Source: Desulfobacteraceae bacterium (lineage in GTDB: Bacteria; Desulfobacterota; Desulfobacteria; Desulfobacterales; Desulfobacteraceae). From it: 7,267 nt of DNA. The notes beneath the pieces are model-generated. The model made no database searches. It saw only the letters and a program-made list of their open reading frames with translations, and was not told the origin of the DNA. Shown piece after piece: positions 1 to 5,330 of this stretch (its first letter is position 1; every line of letters begins with the position of its first letter). Position numbers and translations under genes: made by a program. The stretch is from NCBI GenBank assembly GCA_015486915.1, contig WFQS01000662.1, positions 1 through 7,267 of the forward strand, in the 5' to 3' direction.

Positions 1-176
1 AGATTTCTGCTGATTCTTCCCGTCACTGCCCTGTGGTAACCTGGGTCAATGAAATCAGGCCCCACTTTAAAAGGGGCAATTCTGTATCCCTTTTCAGCAA
101 GAAATGCCATGACAGCAAGTGTTGTGGTTGTTTTTCCGCTTCCACTGCCCGTTCCTGCAATTATAAAACCTTTAAT
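1..176 (-). CDS. cbiA: Cobyrinate a,c-diamide synthase (CbiA/CobB family), N-terminal fragment
   Basis: This is the 5' part of a gene reading leftwards off the window; 58 complete codons are visible. The family amidates the a and c side chains of cobyrinate (or its hydrogeno form) in the cytoplasm, using ATP and glutamine, during cobalamin synthesis. Near the N-terminus I see an [12 protein letters not shown]-loop (residues 7-17) and the signature [12 protein letters not shown] (37-48) followed by TGR, which together are diagnostic for CbiA/CobB. No ATG, GTG or TTG lies in frame between the Shine-Dalgarno at 184-189 and the P-loop, so ATT at 176-174 is the most likely start; it puts six residues before AGTGSG, normal for the family. 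The glutaminase domain lies outside the window. DsrN-type siroheme amidases share this N-terminus, and only the missing part or the neighbours could exclude that. Confidence 0.88.
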   Translation of the reverse strand, partial: MKGFIIAGTGSGSGKTTTTLAVMAFLAEKGYRIAPFKVGPDFIDPGYHRAVTGRISRN

Positions 177-183
177 ATTAATT

Positions 184-189
184 CTCCTT
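184..189 (-). promoter_or_regulatory. Shine-Dalgarno of the cbiA-like gene, deciding an ATT start
   Basis: On the minus strand AAGGAG is followed by seven bases and then ATT at 176-174, in frame with the conserved P-loop. Another in-frame ATT (182-180) is only one base from the Shine-Dalgarno and so too close. Because the spacing is ideal and no standard start codon is available, ATT initiation (as known for infC) is the best reading. Confidence 0.6.
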
Positions 190-214
190 AAAAAAATTAT
201 TTGTAAAATTTTTT

Positions 215-311
215 GTAACGGCCATGAGGCCGATCTGGTGACTCTTAAACGGCCTCACAACAAATATAGAAACTCGCATATTAAGAGGAACTTTACGGGA
301 GTTTCTTATAA
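215..311 (+). repeat. Dispersed structured repeat, copy 1
   Basis: Starts at GTAACGGCC and shares the core GCCATGAGGC-GATCTG with four other copies in the window. Stem A is CGGCC (219-223), loop ATGA, GGCCG (228-232). An alternative, mutually exclusive stem B pairs GAGGCCG (226-232) with CGGCCTC (250-256), seven perfect pairs. A 3' stem pairs GAAACTC (269-275) with GAGTTTC (299-305). The segment ACAAATATAGAAACTC matches copy 5 (ACAAATATTGAAACTC), so homology runs well beyond the core. It lies in the presumed leader of the cbiA-like gene, in opposite orientation to that gene. Confidence 0.8.
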
Positions 312-604
312 AAAAAATTCCTTTGAATTCCAGACAACAACAAATATACCCCAGGAAATCATAACACTGAGCATCCCGGCCATGGCGACTGTTATTCATA
401 TTAAAAGACAATACAATATTTAAGGCCGTAATGGAAACAATAAATGACCATGGTTTACAAGGGTCAAAAGATGAAATCTTCCTGTCGCTGCAATGGCGAT
501 CAGGATTGAAAGCTATAAATACAAGAATGGAAAAATAATAATGGAAGCAAAAAATTTAACTGCCAACGGGGAGCGAATAAAAATCATTAAAAATAAATTT
601 GTCC

Positions 605-633
605 TTGACAAACCAAATGCAAGTCTTGACAAT
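605..633 (+). promoter_or_regulatory. Possible sigma-70-type promoter upstream of the small-protein/DUF3786 pair
   Basis: A perfect TTGACA (605-610) is followed after 17 bases by GACAAT (628-633), which matches four of six positions of the -10 consensus. It sits just before repeat copy 2 and about 230 bases before the gene at 860, so repeat copy 2 would lie in the transcribed leader. This is pattern matching only, in AT-rich DNA. Confidence 0.25.
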
Positions 634-638
634 GATCT

Positions 639-711
639 TTATAACGGCCATGGGGCGGATCTGAAGACTTTCGGACTGCCTCTAATAATCAAAAATGCTG
701 ACGAATATAGG
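639..711 (+). repeat. Dispersed structured repeat, copy 2
   Basis: Core TATAACGGCCATGGGGCGGATCTG. Stem A CGGCC (645-649)/GGCGG (654-658) has one G-G mismatch at the second pair, so this copy is the least well paired. Stem B pairs GGGGC (652-656) with GCCTC (678-682) through a wobble, and TCTG (660-663) with CGGA (672-675) through another. The following AATCAAAAATGCTGACGAATATAG aligns with copy 5. The 3' end is less certain than in other copies; weak similarity may reach about 740. Confidence 0.7.
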
Positions 712-859
712 GCATAAGGCGAAAAGGCATTTTATACCTGTTTAAAAAAAAAGCAGTCTGGTGTTCCTTGGCATACAAACTGATCTTTGTATATGTTTTT
801 AATCACCAGTTAACCTGAATCTGTGCAGGGAAGGAAGATGGAAAAAGGAAATTATTGAT

Positions 860-1045
860 ATGCAGGAAGAAAAAGAAATTGATGATATAAAAAAAAGAAT
901 GGCAGAGCTTGAAGTCCTTATAAATGAAACAAAGGCACGCCTGCCGGCACATTCTGTAAAGCCTCCGGTTATGATGGATCTTCTCGATTATGAAGATGAA
1001 TTTGATGAATTACTGGCAGAACTCAACGCATTAAAAAACAAGTGA
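860..1045 (+). CDS. Small acidic coiled-coil protein of unknown function
   Basis: A 61-residue protein that I do not assign to a named family. Residues 1-27 are highly charged with heptad-like spacing of I, M, L and I (EIDDIKKRMAELEVLINETK), which suggests a coiled coil. A short break with prolines follows (LPAHSVKPPV), then an acidic helix (LLDYEDEFDELLAELNALKNK). There is no signal peptide, membrane segment or cysteine. AAGGAA at 845-850 lies nine bases before the ATG. The gene ends seven bases before the DUF3786 gene, so the two are almost certainly co-transcribed and may work together. The regular helical design and tight linkage favour a real gene despite its size. Function unknown. Confidence 0.7.
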   Translation: MQEEKEIDDIKKRMAELEVLINETKARLPAHSVKPPVMMDLLDYEDEFDELLAELNALKNK

Positions 1046-1052
1046 AAAAAAT

Positions 1053-1661
1053 ATGGGATACTCCAAAATATTTGACGAAACATTTCATAATTATCTAACC
1101 AAAGTCAAAAAAATTGACCTTTCAAAAAAGAAAAAAATTCTTGGTATCCAAAAAAGAGAACAATCCTTTGTTTTTGATTTTTTTAACCGGAAAATTGTAT
1201 TTAACGGAATTGATTTTACAGATCCCCAAGGAGAAAACGTTTCCTTTGCCGTCAAGGTTGTTCTTTGCAAATATATTTTAATGTGCCCGGAAAAAGTTTA
1301 TGAAAGTTCAGACAGGCTTGTCACATTCAGGGAATTTTCAAATGCCGGCCCGCTATTTTCAATGTTTACCGGAAATACAAACAAAATTATTGAAACCACA
1401 TTTTCCGGACGACTTGAAGCCCTTAAAGCAGGATGCCTGAAGCTGGGCGGGAAAATTATGGACAGACCGTCATATGATTTAAGCGTTATTTTCCAGGCAC
1501 TTTACAGAATTCCTATTATTCTCAATTTCAATGACAGAGATGAAATGCTTCCTGCAAAATCTGTCTTGCTTTATCATGATAATGCAGAAAAGTATCTTGA
1601 TCTGGAATGCCTCTCCATAACCGCAACATACCTGACCGGCTGCATTATCAAATGTGGGTAA
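1053..1661 (+). CDS. DUF3786 domain-containing protein
   Basis: A 202-residue cytoplasmic protein of the DUF3786 family, whose function is unknown. The family pattern I recognise is: an N-terminal beta region (FVFDFFNRKIVFNG, about residues 38-51), a segment giving a short helix (VSFAVKVVLCKYILM), a conserved 'TFREFSNAGPLFSMFTG' stretch (about 90-106) and a C-terminal part with 'LGGKIMDRPSYDLSVIFQALYRIPIILNFNDRDEMLPAKSVLL' features ending in YLDLECLSI. Length is normal for the family. The ATG follows the upstream stop by seven bases and has only an A-rich tract before it, so translation may depend on coupling to the small coiled-coil gene. The repeat-derived hairpin at 1733-1770 lies 70 bases downstream and could end the transcript. 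Confidence 0.82.
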   Translation: MGYSKIFDETFHNYLTKVKKIDLSKKKKILGIQKREQSFVFDFFNRKIVFNGIDFTDPQGENVSFAVKVVLCKYILMCPEKVYESSDRLVTFREFSNAGPLFSMFTGNTNKIIETTFSGRLEALKAGCLKLGGKIMDRPSYDLSVIFQALYRIPIILNFNDRDEMLPAKSVLLYHDNAEKYLDLECLSITATYLTGCIIKCG

Positions 1662-1729
1662 AAAAAAGTATTGAAAAAAGGTATTAAAAAAGGCTAAGGT
1701 CTATAATCTTAATTTATAATTTTTTTAAT

Positions 1730-1841
1730 ATGAAAGAGCTTGGCTTTTGCTAAAGTCTCAAACGCTCTTTTTATGTTCGTCAAAATCTCTGATTTTTTGA
1801 GGCACAGTAACGCAGTTCAGATCCGCCTCATGGCGGTTATA
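1730..1841 (-). repeat. Dispersed structured repeat, copy 3 (reverse orientation, in the yifB leader)
   Basis: Read on the minus strand it begins TATAACCGCCATGAGGCGGATCTG, the same core as the other copies. It continues with AATCAGAGATTTTGACGAA, which aligns with AATCAGAGATTCTGACAAA of copy 5. Stem A occupies 1823-1827/1832-1836 and alternative stem B occupies 1799-1803/1825-1829, so they share bases and exclude each other. The 3' stem is AAAGAGC/GCTCTTT (1733-1739/1764-1770). Stem A ends ten bases before the yifB Shine-Dalgarno, so the fold could affect access to it. Confidence 0.8.
1733..1772 (+). terminator. Hairpin plus T-run after the DUF3786 gene (part of repeat copy 3)
   Basis: AAAGAGC (1733-1739) pairs perfectly with GCTCTTT (1764-1770); inside, CTTT (1744-1747) and AAAG (1752-1755) form a smaller stem. 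The 3' arm runs into TTTTT (1768-1772), so it could act as a weak intrinsic terminator for the upstream pair of genes. The stem is short and not GC-rich, and it belongs to the repeat, so a terminator role is only possible. Confidence 0.3.
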
Positions 1842-1846
1842 CAAAC

Positions 1847-1862
1847 AAGGAGAAAATGCTTG
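1847..1862 (+). promoter_or_regulatory. Shine-Dalgarno and TTG start of yifB
   Basis: AAGGAG (1847-1852) is seven bases before an in-frame TTG (1860-1862). Starting there gives [16 protein letters not shown], matching the conserved YifB N-terminus (MLAxVxSxAxxGIDA). The nearby ATG at 1856 is out of frame and reaches a stop after six codons. Confidence 0.85.
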
Positions 1863-3389
1863 CTTGCAGAAATTAAAAGCAGTGCCGTTGCCGGAATAGA
1901 TGCCTATGTTGTTGACGTGGAAGTGGATATTTCCTTTGGGCTGCCTGTTTTTAATATTGTGGGTCTTCCTGAAACTGCTGTCAGAGAAAGCCGTGACAGG
2001 GTAAAAACCGCCATAAAAAATTCAGGGTATTCTTTTCCCCTTGACAGAATTACGGTGAACCTTGCACCTGCAGACATAAAAAAGCAGGGAACGGGTTTTG
2101 ACCTGCCCGTGGCCATGGGAATACTTGCAGCCTCGAAAATCATTCCTTCAAAGGCACTTTTACATTACTCTTTTACCGGCGAACTTTCCCTTGACGGAAG
2201 AGTCAAACCTGTAAATGGAATTCTTCCTGCAGCCCTTGCAGCACGCAAAAACAGATTCAAAGGTATTGTGATACCATTTAAAAACAGAATTGAAGCCTCA
2301 ATTGTCAATGGAATTGACGTTTTGCCAATTGAAACTCTGTCAGACATTGTTAATTTTTTTTCAGGATTTAAAAGGATAGAGCCTTATAAGCGTGATCTTT
2401 CAAATTTTTTAAATCAATCCAGGGCATATGACAATCTCGATTTTTCCGAGGTTGCAGGACAGAACTCAGCAAAAAGGGCTCTTGAAATTGCCGCTGCCGG
2501 AGGCCACAACGTCTGCATGACAGGACCTCCCGGGTCAGGAAAAAGTATGCTGGCCAAAAGGCTTCCCTCCATTCTCCCTGAACTTACCTTTGATGAGGCC
2601 ATGGAAACTACAGGAGTGTATTCAGTTGCGGGTCTGCTAAAGGAAAAAATGCCCCTTGTTACAGCAAGGCCATTCAGATCGCCCCATCACACCATATCAG
2701 GCCCGGGACTTGTGGGCGGCGGAAGAAATCCTGAACCCGGAGAGGTAAGCCTTGCACATAACGGTGTTCTTTTTCTTGATGAACTTCCGGAATTTAAAAG
2801 AAACGTCCTTGAAGTTCTAAGACAGCCCATGGAAGACGGAAATGTCACAATATCAAGGGTTGGTTCCAGCATAAAATTTCCTGCTTCTTTTATGCTGGTT
2901 GCTGCCATGAATCCATGCCCCTGCGGTTATTACGGAGATTCAATACATGAATGCAGGTGTTCCGATTCTGAAATTCAGCGGTACAGATCAAAAATATCGG
3001 GCCCATTGCTTGACAGGATAGATATCCATATTGAAGTACCTGCCGTACCGTATAAGGAACTTGCAGGAACAAAAAAACAGGAGTCATCATCTGAAATCCG
3101 CAAACGGGTTAAAGAAGCAAGAAAAATACAGACAAAACGTTTCAAAAATTTAAAAATTGTATGTAATGCGGGCATGGAATCCCGCCATATGAAAAAATTC
3201 TGCGCACTTGACTCAGATGCCGCTTCAATCCTGAAAAGAGCTGTTGACGGTCTCGGGCTGTCAGCAAGGGCTTACAGCCGTGTTATAAAGATAGCAAGGA
3301 CCATAGCAGACCTTGAAAAAACATACGGGATAACAAAAAATCATATTGCAGAGGCAATTCAATATCGAACACTTGACAGGAAAAATTAA
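1860..3389 (+). CDS. yifB: YifB/ComM family Mg-chelatase-like AAA+ ATPase
   Basis: From the TTG start the protein has 509 residues, the usual length for YifB/ComM. It has the N-terminal Lon-S16-like ChlI domain ([33 protein letters not shown], about 12-44; [19 protein letters not shown], about 67-85). A central AAA+ module carries Walker A GPPGSGKS (222-229) and Walker B VLFLDE (303-308). Then come NPCPCG (cysteines 353 and 355) with a later CRC, the sensor-like [11 protein letters not shown], and the C-terminal '[20 protein letters not shown]' domain. Naturally transformable bacteria use ComM, a hexameric helicase, for branch migration during DNA integration; in other species the role is less clear. 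A longer frame from 1740 exists, but its extra 40 residues are translated repeat copy 3 and should be left out. hslO follows 128 bases downstream on the same strand. Confidence 0.95.
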   Translation: MLAEIKSSAVAGIDAYVVDVEVDISFGLPVFNIVGLPETAVRESRDRVKTAIKNSGYSFPLDRITVNLAPADIKKQGTGFDLPVAMGILAASKIIPSKALLHYSFTGELSLDGRVKPVNGILPAALAARKNRFKGIVIPFKNRIEASIVNGIDVLPIETLSDIVNFFSGFKRIEPYKRDLSNFLNQSRAYDNLDFSEVAGQNSAKRALEIAAAGGHNVCMTGPPGSGKSMLAKRLPSILPELTFDEAMETTGVYSVAGLLKEKMPLVTARPFRSPHHTISGPGLVGGGRNPEPGEVSLAHNGVLFLDELPEFKRNVLEVLRQPMEDGNVTISRVGSSIKFPASFMLVAAMNPCPCGYYGDSIHECRCSDSEIQRYRSKISGPLLDRIDIHIEVPAVPYKELAGTKKQESSSEIRKRVKEARKIQTKRFKNLKIVCNAGMESRHMKKFCALDSDAASILKRAVDGLGLSARAYSRVIKIARTIADLEKTYGITKNHIAEAIQYRTLDRKN

Positions 3390-3494
3390 AACAAAATAAA
3401 ATAAATCTTACACCGGCCATCATGGACAAAATATACTTGGGGTAAAAAACACCGAAAATAATAAAATGTAAAGAACAACTCCGGAAAATCAATT

Positions 3495-3516
3495 TTAGAG
3501 GTTTATTAGAGGTTTA
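3495..3516 (+). repeat. 11-bp tandem duplication carrying the hslO ribosome binding site
   Basis: TTAGAGGTTTA occurs twice head to tail (3495-3505 and 3506-3516). The second AGAGG (3508-3512) is five bases before the hslO ATG and is the working Shine-Dalgarno; the first lies eleven bases further up. A change in copy number could shift ribosome binding, but that is inference. Confidence 0.6.
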
Positions 3517-3517
3517 A

Positions 3518-4462
3518 ATGATAAAAAAGAATATATTTAAGGGTAATCTGAAAAAACAGCTTCAGGCTGCTTCAAGGGACAGGCTTTTCCGCTTCATGAT
3601 GGGAGACGGGATGATAAGGGGTGCAATTGTTAACTGCACACGCATGGTAAAAGAGATGCGGGCGAACCATGATCTTGATATGACATCAACCCTTGTGCTC
3701 GGCCAGGCATACATTGCAGCGGCTCTTTTAACGACAAATCTTAAGGGTAAAGACAGAATCAGTATCAATATCCAATGCTCAGGCCCTGTAAAAGGACTTG
3801 ATGTTGAATCCAATGTATATGGAGAAGTCAGAGGATTTTTAAAAAATCCCGGATTTGCAGAGGAATGCAGGGAAAAGAAAATAAAAGGGCTACCTGCTAT
3901 TTTTGGAGCAGGATTCTTAAGTGTTACAAAATACCTTGAAAAAGCGGTACAGCCCTATTCCGGAAAAGTTATGCTGGAATACGGAACCCTTGCCCAGGAC
4001 CTTGCCAACTATTTTCTTCAATCGGAACAGATCCCCACGGCTTTCAGTTTAAGCGTTTATTTTAATCCCAATGGAGATGTTAAAGGAGCAGGAGGACTTT
4101 TTCTCCAGGCTATGCCCGGTGTGGATGAAAAAACAGTTAAAAAAGCAGAATCAATTGTTAAAAACATTAAATCCATAGGAAAAACAATTGCCGATCGGAC
4201 ATCGCCTGATACGCTTGTTCTAAAAAAATTTGACGTACTTACACCTATTTTTCTTGGAAATAACAGAGTTGAATTTTTCTGCAGGTGTACGGAAAAAAAA
4301 ATGCTTGGCTATCTTGCGGCACTCCCCGAAAAAGAGATAAATGATATCATTGAAAAGGGACCTTTTCCCCTTGAAATAAGATGTCACAACTGCAATACTC
4401 TTTATAAATTCAGCAAATATGATATTAAACAGTTAAAAAAAAGGTGTGATCACAAAAGATAA
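3518..4462 (+). CDS. hslO: Redox-regulated molecular chaperone Hsp33
   Basis: A 314-residue cytoplasmic holdase that, in characterised relatives, is switched on by disulfide formation and zinc release under oxidative or bleach stress and protects unfolding proteins. The N-terminal domain shows the family pattern: GMIRGAIVNCTRMVKEM, 'TLVLGQAYIAAALLTTNLKGKDRISINIQCSGPVKGLDVESNVYGEVRGFL' features, and GFLSVTKYLEKAVQPYSG. The redox switch is complete: C255-R-C257 followed after 31 residues by C289-H-N-C292, the CXC-X(27-32)-CXXC zinc centre. It is somewhat longer than the E. coli protein, partly through about 20 basic residues before RDRLFRFMMGDG. The ATG is supported by AGAGG five bases upstream. 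It may share a transcript with yifB (128 bases apart, no clear terminator between). I saw no obvious heat-shock promoter. Confidence 0.95.
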   Translation: MIKKNIFKGNLKKQLQAASRDRLFRFMMGDGMIRGAIVNCTRMVKEMRANHDLDMTSTLVLGQAYIAAALLTTNLKGKDRISINIQCSGPVKGLDVESNVYGEVRGFLKNPGFAEECREKKIKGLPAIFGAGFLSVTKYLEKAVQPYSGKVMLEYGTLAQDLANYFLQSEQIPTAFSLSVYFNPNGDVKGAGGLFLQAMPGVDEKTVKKAESIVKNIKSIGKTIADRTSPDTLVLKKFDVLTPIFLGNNRVEFFCRCTEKKMLGYLAALPEKEINDIIEKGPFPLEIRCHNCNTLYKFSKYDIKQLKKRCDHKR

Positions 4463-4484
4463 AATAACAAAAAAACTATATCAC

Positions 4485-4513
4485 TTGACAAAGAGAGCAG
4501 ATATATTATTAAT
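4485..4513 (+). promoter_or_regulatory. Possible sigma-70-type promoter
   Basis: TTGACA (4485-4490) is followed after 17 bases by ATTAAT (4508-4513), four of six matches to the -10 consensus; the spacer is AT-rich next to the -10. It points rightwards into a region with no recognisable gene, where it could drive the orphan frame at 4520-4720 or a non-coding transcript through the repeats. Sequence pattern only. Confidence 0.25.
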
Positions 4514-4535
4514 GGCTGAAGTGTTGGTCAGCCAT
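4512..4535 (+). other. Perfect 8-bp stem-loop downstream of hslO
   Basis: ATGGCTGA (4512-4519) pairs exactly with TCAGCCAT (4528-4535) around an eight-base loop. No T-run follows on either strand, so it is not a classic intrinsic terminator. It could stabilise the hslO transcript end, be an operator-like palindrome over the possible -10 element, or be chance. Confidence 0.4.
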
Positions 4536-4720
4536 GGGATAAAAATTCAAGGGCAAAATATCTGATATGGGATTCAATTTCCGGTACAATTAAGCCACGA
4601 CATGTCCCTTACAATAACAGACCTGCCGCAGCAAAGATAAAAAAGCCGGTATTCCTGAAATGTATGCCAAAAAATTATTATGATTCAATTATTAACATTT
4701 ATGATCTTGTAAAAAGTTGA
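4520..4720 (+). pseudogene. Possible gene remnant, start lost
   Basis: The frame is open for 66 codons to a TGA at 4718-4720, with no usable start except an internal ATG at 4664. The translation has a protein-like mix in its second half (KPVFLKCMPKNYYDSIINIY, then DLVKS). I recognise no family. In AT-rich DNA a 66-codon open frame can arise by chance, so this is only a candidate for the 3' end of a decayed gene. Confidence 0.2.
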
Positions 4721-4862
4721 AAACAGCAAATTCGCTATTAATAATTTCAGCATGTTACAGCTGAAAAAAACAGCAAAATTTGATTTTTCACTAGTTCATC
4801 AACATTAACCTGTGTATGAATAAAAAAACGTTTTTTGTCACAATCCGATTCTAAATAAATTT

Positions 4863-4974
4863 AATAACCGCCATGAGGCGGATCTGGATTCTCTCAGACT
4901 GCCTCTCAGCAAAAAATGGGCCAAAGGCGCGCAGCCAACTCTAATAATTTAAGGTACTTTAAAAGAGTTTCATA
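4863..4974 (+). repeat. Dispersed structured repeat, copy 4
   Basis: Core ATAACCGCCATGAGGCGGATCTG. Stem A is CCGCC (4868-4872), loop ATGA, GGCGG (4877-4881). Alternative stem B is GAGGC (4875-4879) with GCCTC (4901-4905), continued by TCTG (4883-4886) with CAGA (4895-4898). The 3' stem is AACTCT (4937-4942) with AGAGTT (4964-4969). Its middle (about 4906-4936) differs from the other copies and includes a GC-rich GGCGCGCAGCC. It ends in TTTCATATAAC, which merges directly into copy 5. Confidence 0.8.
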
Positions 4975-5068
4975 TAACTGCTATGAGGCAGATCTGGTGA
5001 CTCTCAGACAGCCTCTAAGAATCAGAGATTCTGACAAATATTGAAACTCTTATGCTTAAAGAAACTTA
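4973..5068 (+). repeat. Dispersed structured repeat, copy 5 (3' end cut by the mobile element)
   Basis: Tandem with copy 4. Stem A is CTGCT (4978-4982), loop ATGA, GGCAG (4987-4991): the second pair is T-A here, C-G in copies 3 and 4, and G-C in copy 1. Stem B is GAGGC with GCCTC plus TCTG with CAGA. The later AATCAGAGATTCTGACAAATATTGAAACTC matches copies 1-3 in parts. Compared with copies 1 and 4, it should go on to a closing GAGTTTC-like arm, but it stops at GAAACTTA, where the MITE-like element begins. Confidence 0.8.
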
Positions 5069-5228
5069 GGATCGGAGACGAAATAAGTTGAACAGAAATA
5101 GCGCAGAATTCCGGCCCATGTACAAGGCGCATTAAAGGTTGCATACTCAACGTATTCGGCCTTTGATGCAACGAAGTAGATGGGCCGGAAGACAAGCAAT
5201 CTCGTTCAACTTATAAAATTTTCGATCC
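5069..5228 (+). mobile_element. MITE-like near-palindromic element, left copy
   Basis: A 160-bp element with imperfect 25-bp terminal inverted repeats: GGATCG (5069-5074) and ATAAGTTGAAC (5083-5093) at one end, GTTCAACTTAT (5204-5214) and CGATCC (5223-5228) at the other. Further in, TTCCGGCCCAT pairs with ATGGGCCGGAA (5180-5190), and GGTTGCAT with ATGCAAC, so nearly the whole element could fold into one long hairpin. It is flanked on both sides by TTA (5066-5068, 5229-5231), either a 3-bp target duplication or part of the end. It encodes no transposase. Bases 5090-5231 recur exactly, inverted, at 7126-7267. Confidence 0.8.
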
Positions 5229-5330
5229 TTAGTATGCTTTTGCAGTCCCAAATGGGCGAATATGGAACAGTCGACAAAATTTATGTTATAAGGTCGAATA
5301 TTATCTATAGTTATCTGCGCAATACAGGGC

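Larger units (their letters stand above)
177..859. other. Intergenic region of about 680 bases without a convincing gene
   Basis: The stretch holds the cbiA ribosome binding site, two copies of the dispersed structured repeat (215-311 and 639-711), and a possible promoter at 605-633. Open frames here (49-423 plus, 178-411 minus, 493-717 plus) run through the repeats, have no good ribosome binding site and match no family I recognise, so I do not call them. I looked for a cobalamin riboswitch on the minus strand upstream of cbiA and saw no convincing B12 box. Bases 312-600 and 712-859 otherwise look like plain AT-rich spacer. Confidence 0.6.
4463..5068. other. Repeat-rich intergenic region after hslO
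   Basis: No intact gene is supported in these roughly 600 bases. They hold a possible promoter (4485-4513), a perfect hairpin (4512-4535), an open frame without a start that may be a gene remnant (4520-4720), a self-complementary AAAAAACGTTTTTT (4823-4836), and two tandem copies of the dispersed repeat (4863-5068). The last copy is cut off by the MITE-like element that begins at 5069. Confidence 0.65.

Noticed and set aside
178..411. 77-codon minus-strand frame ending at the cbiA Shine-Dalgarno
   Set aside because: It could look like a leader peptide because its stop overlaps the cbiA start region, but it is largely translated repeat and has no family resemblance or good start.
49..423. 124-codon open frame on the plus strand
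   Set aside because: It runs antisense through the conserved N-terminus of the cbiA-like gene and then through repeat copy 1; no ribosome binding site or recognisable protein features.
190..500. Cobalamin riboswitch upstream of the cbiA-like gene
   Set aside because: A GCCATTGCAGCG-like segment on the minus strand recalls part of a B12 box, but the other conserved elements are missing.
493..717. 74-codon open frame before the small coiled-coil gene
   Set aside because: Its last third is repeat copy 2, it has no Shine-Dalgarno, and I see no conserved features. A small protein cannot be fully excluded.
1740..1859. N-terminal extension of yifB from the upstream ATG
   Set aside because: The encoded residues are repeat sequence, and the family N-terminus begins at the TTG at 1860 with a proper ribosome binding site.
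4823..4836. AAAAAACGTTTTTT self-complementary run as a terminator
   Set aside because: It is almost all A and T, with no stable GC stem, and lies more than 350 bases after hslO, so a terminator role is unlikely.
215..5068. CRISPR-like interpretation of the repeated segments
   Set aside because: Spacing is irregular, orientations are mixed, copies are diverged and about 70-110 bases long, and no cas gene is present.
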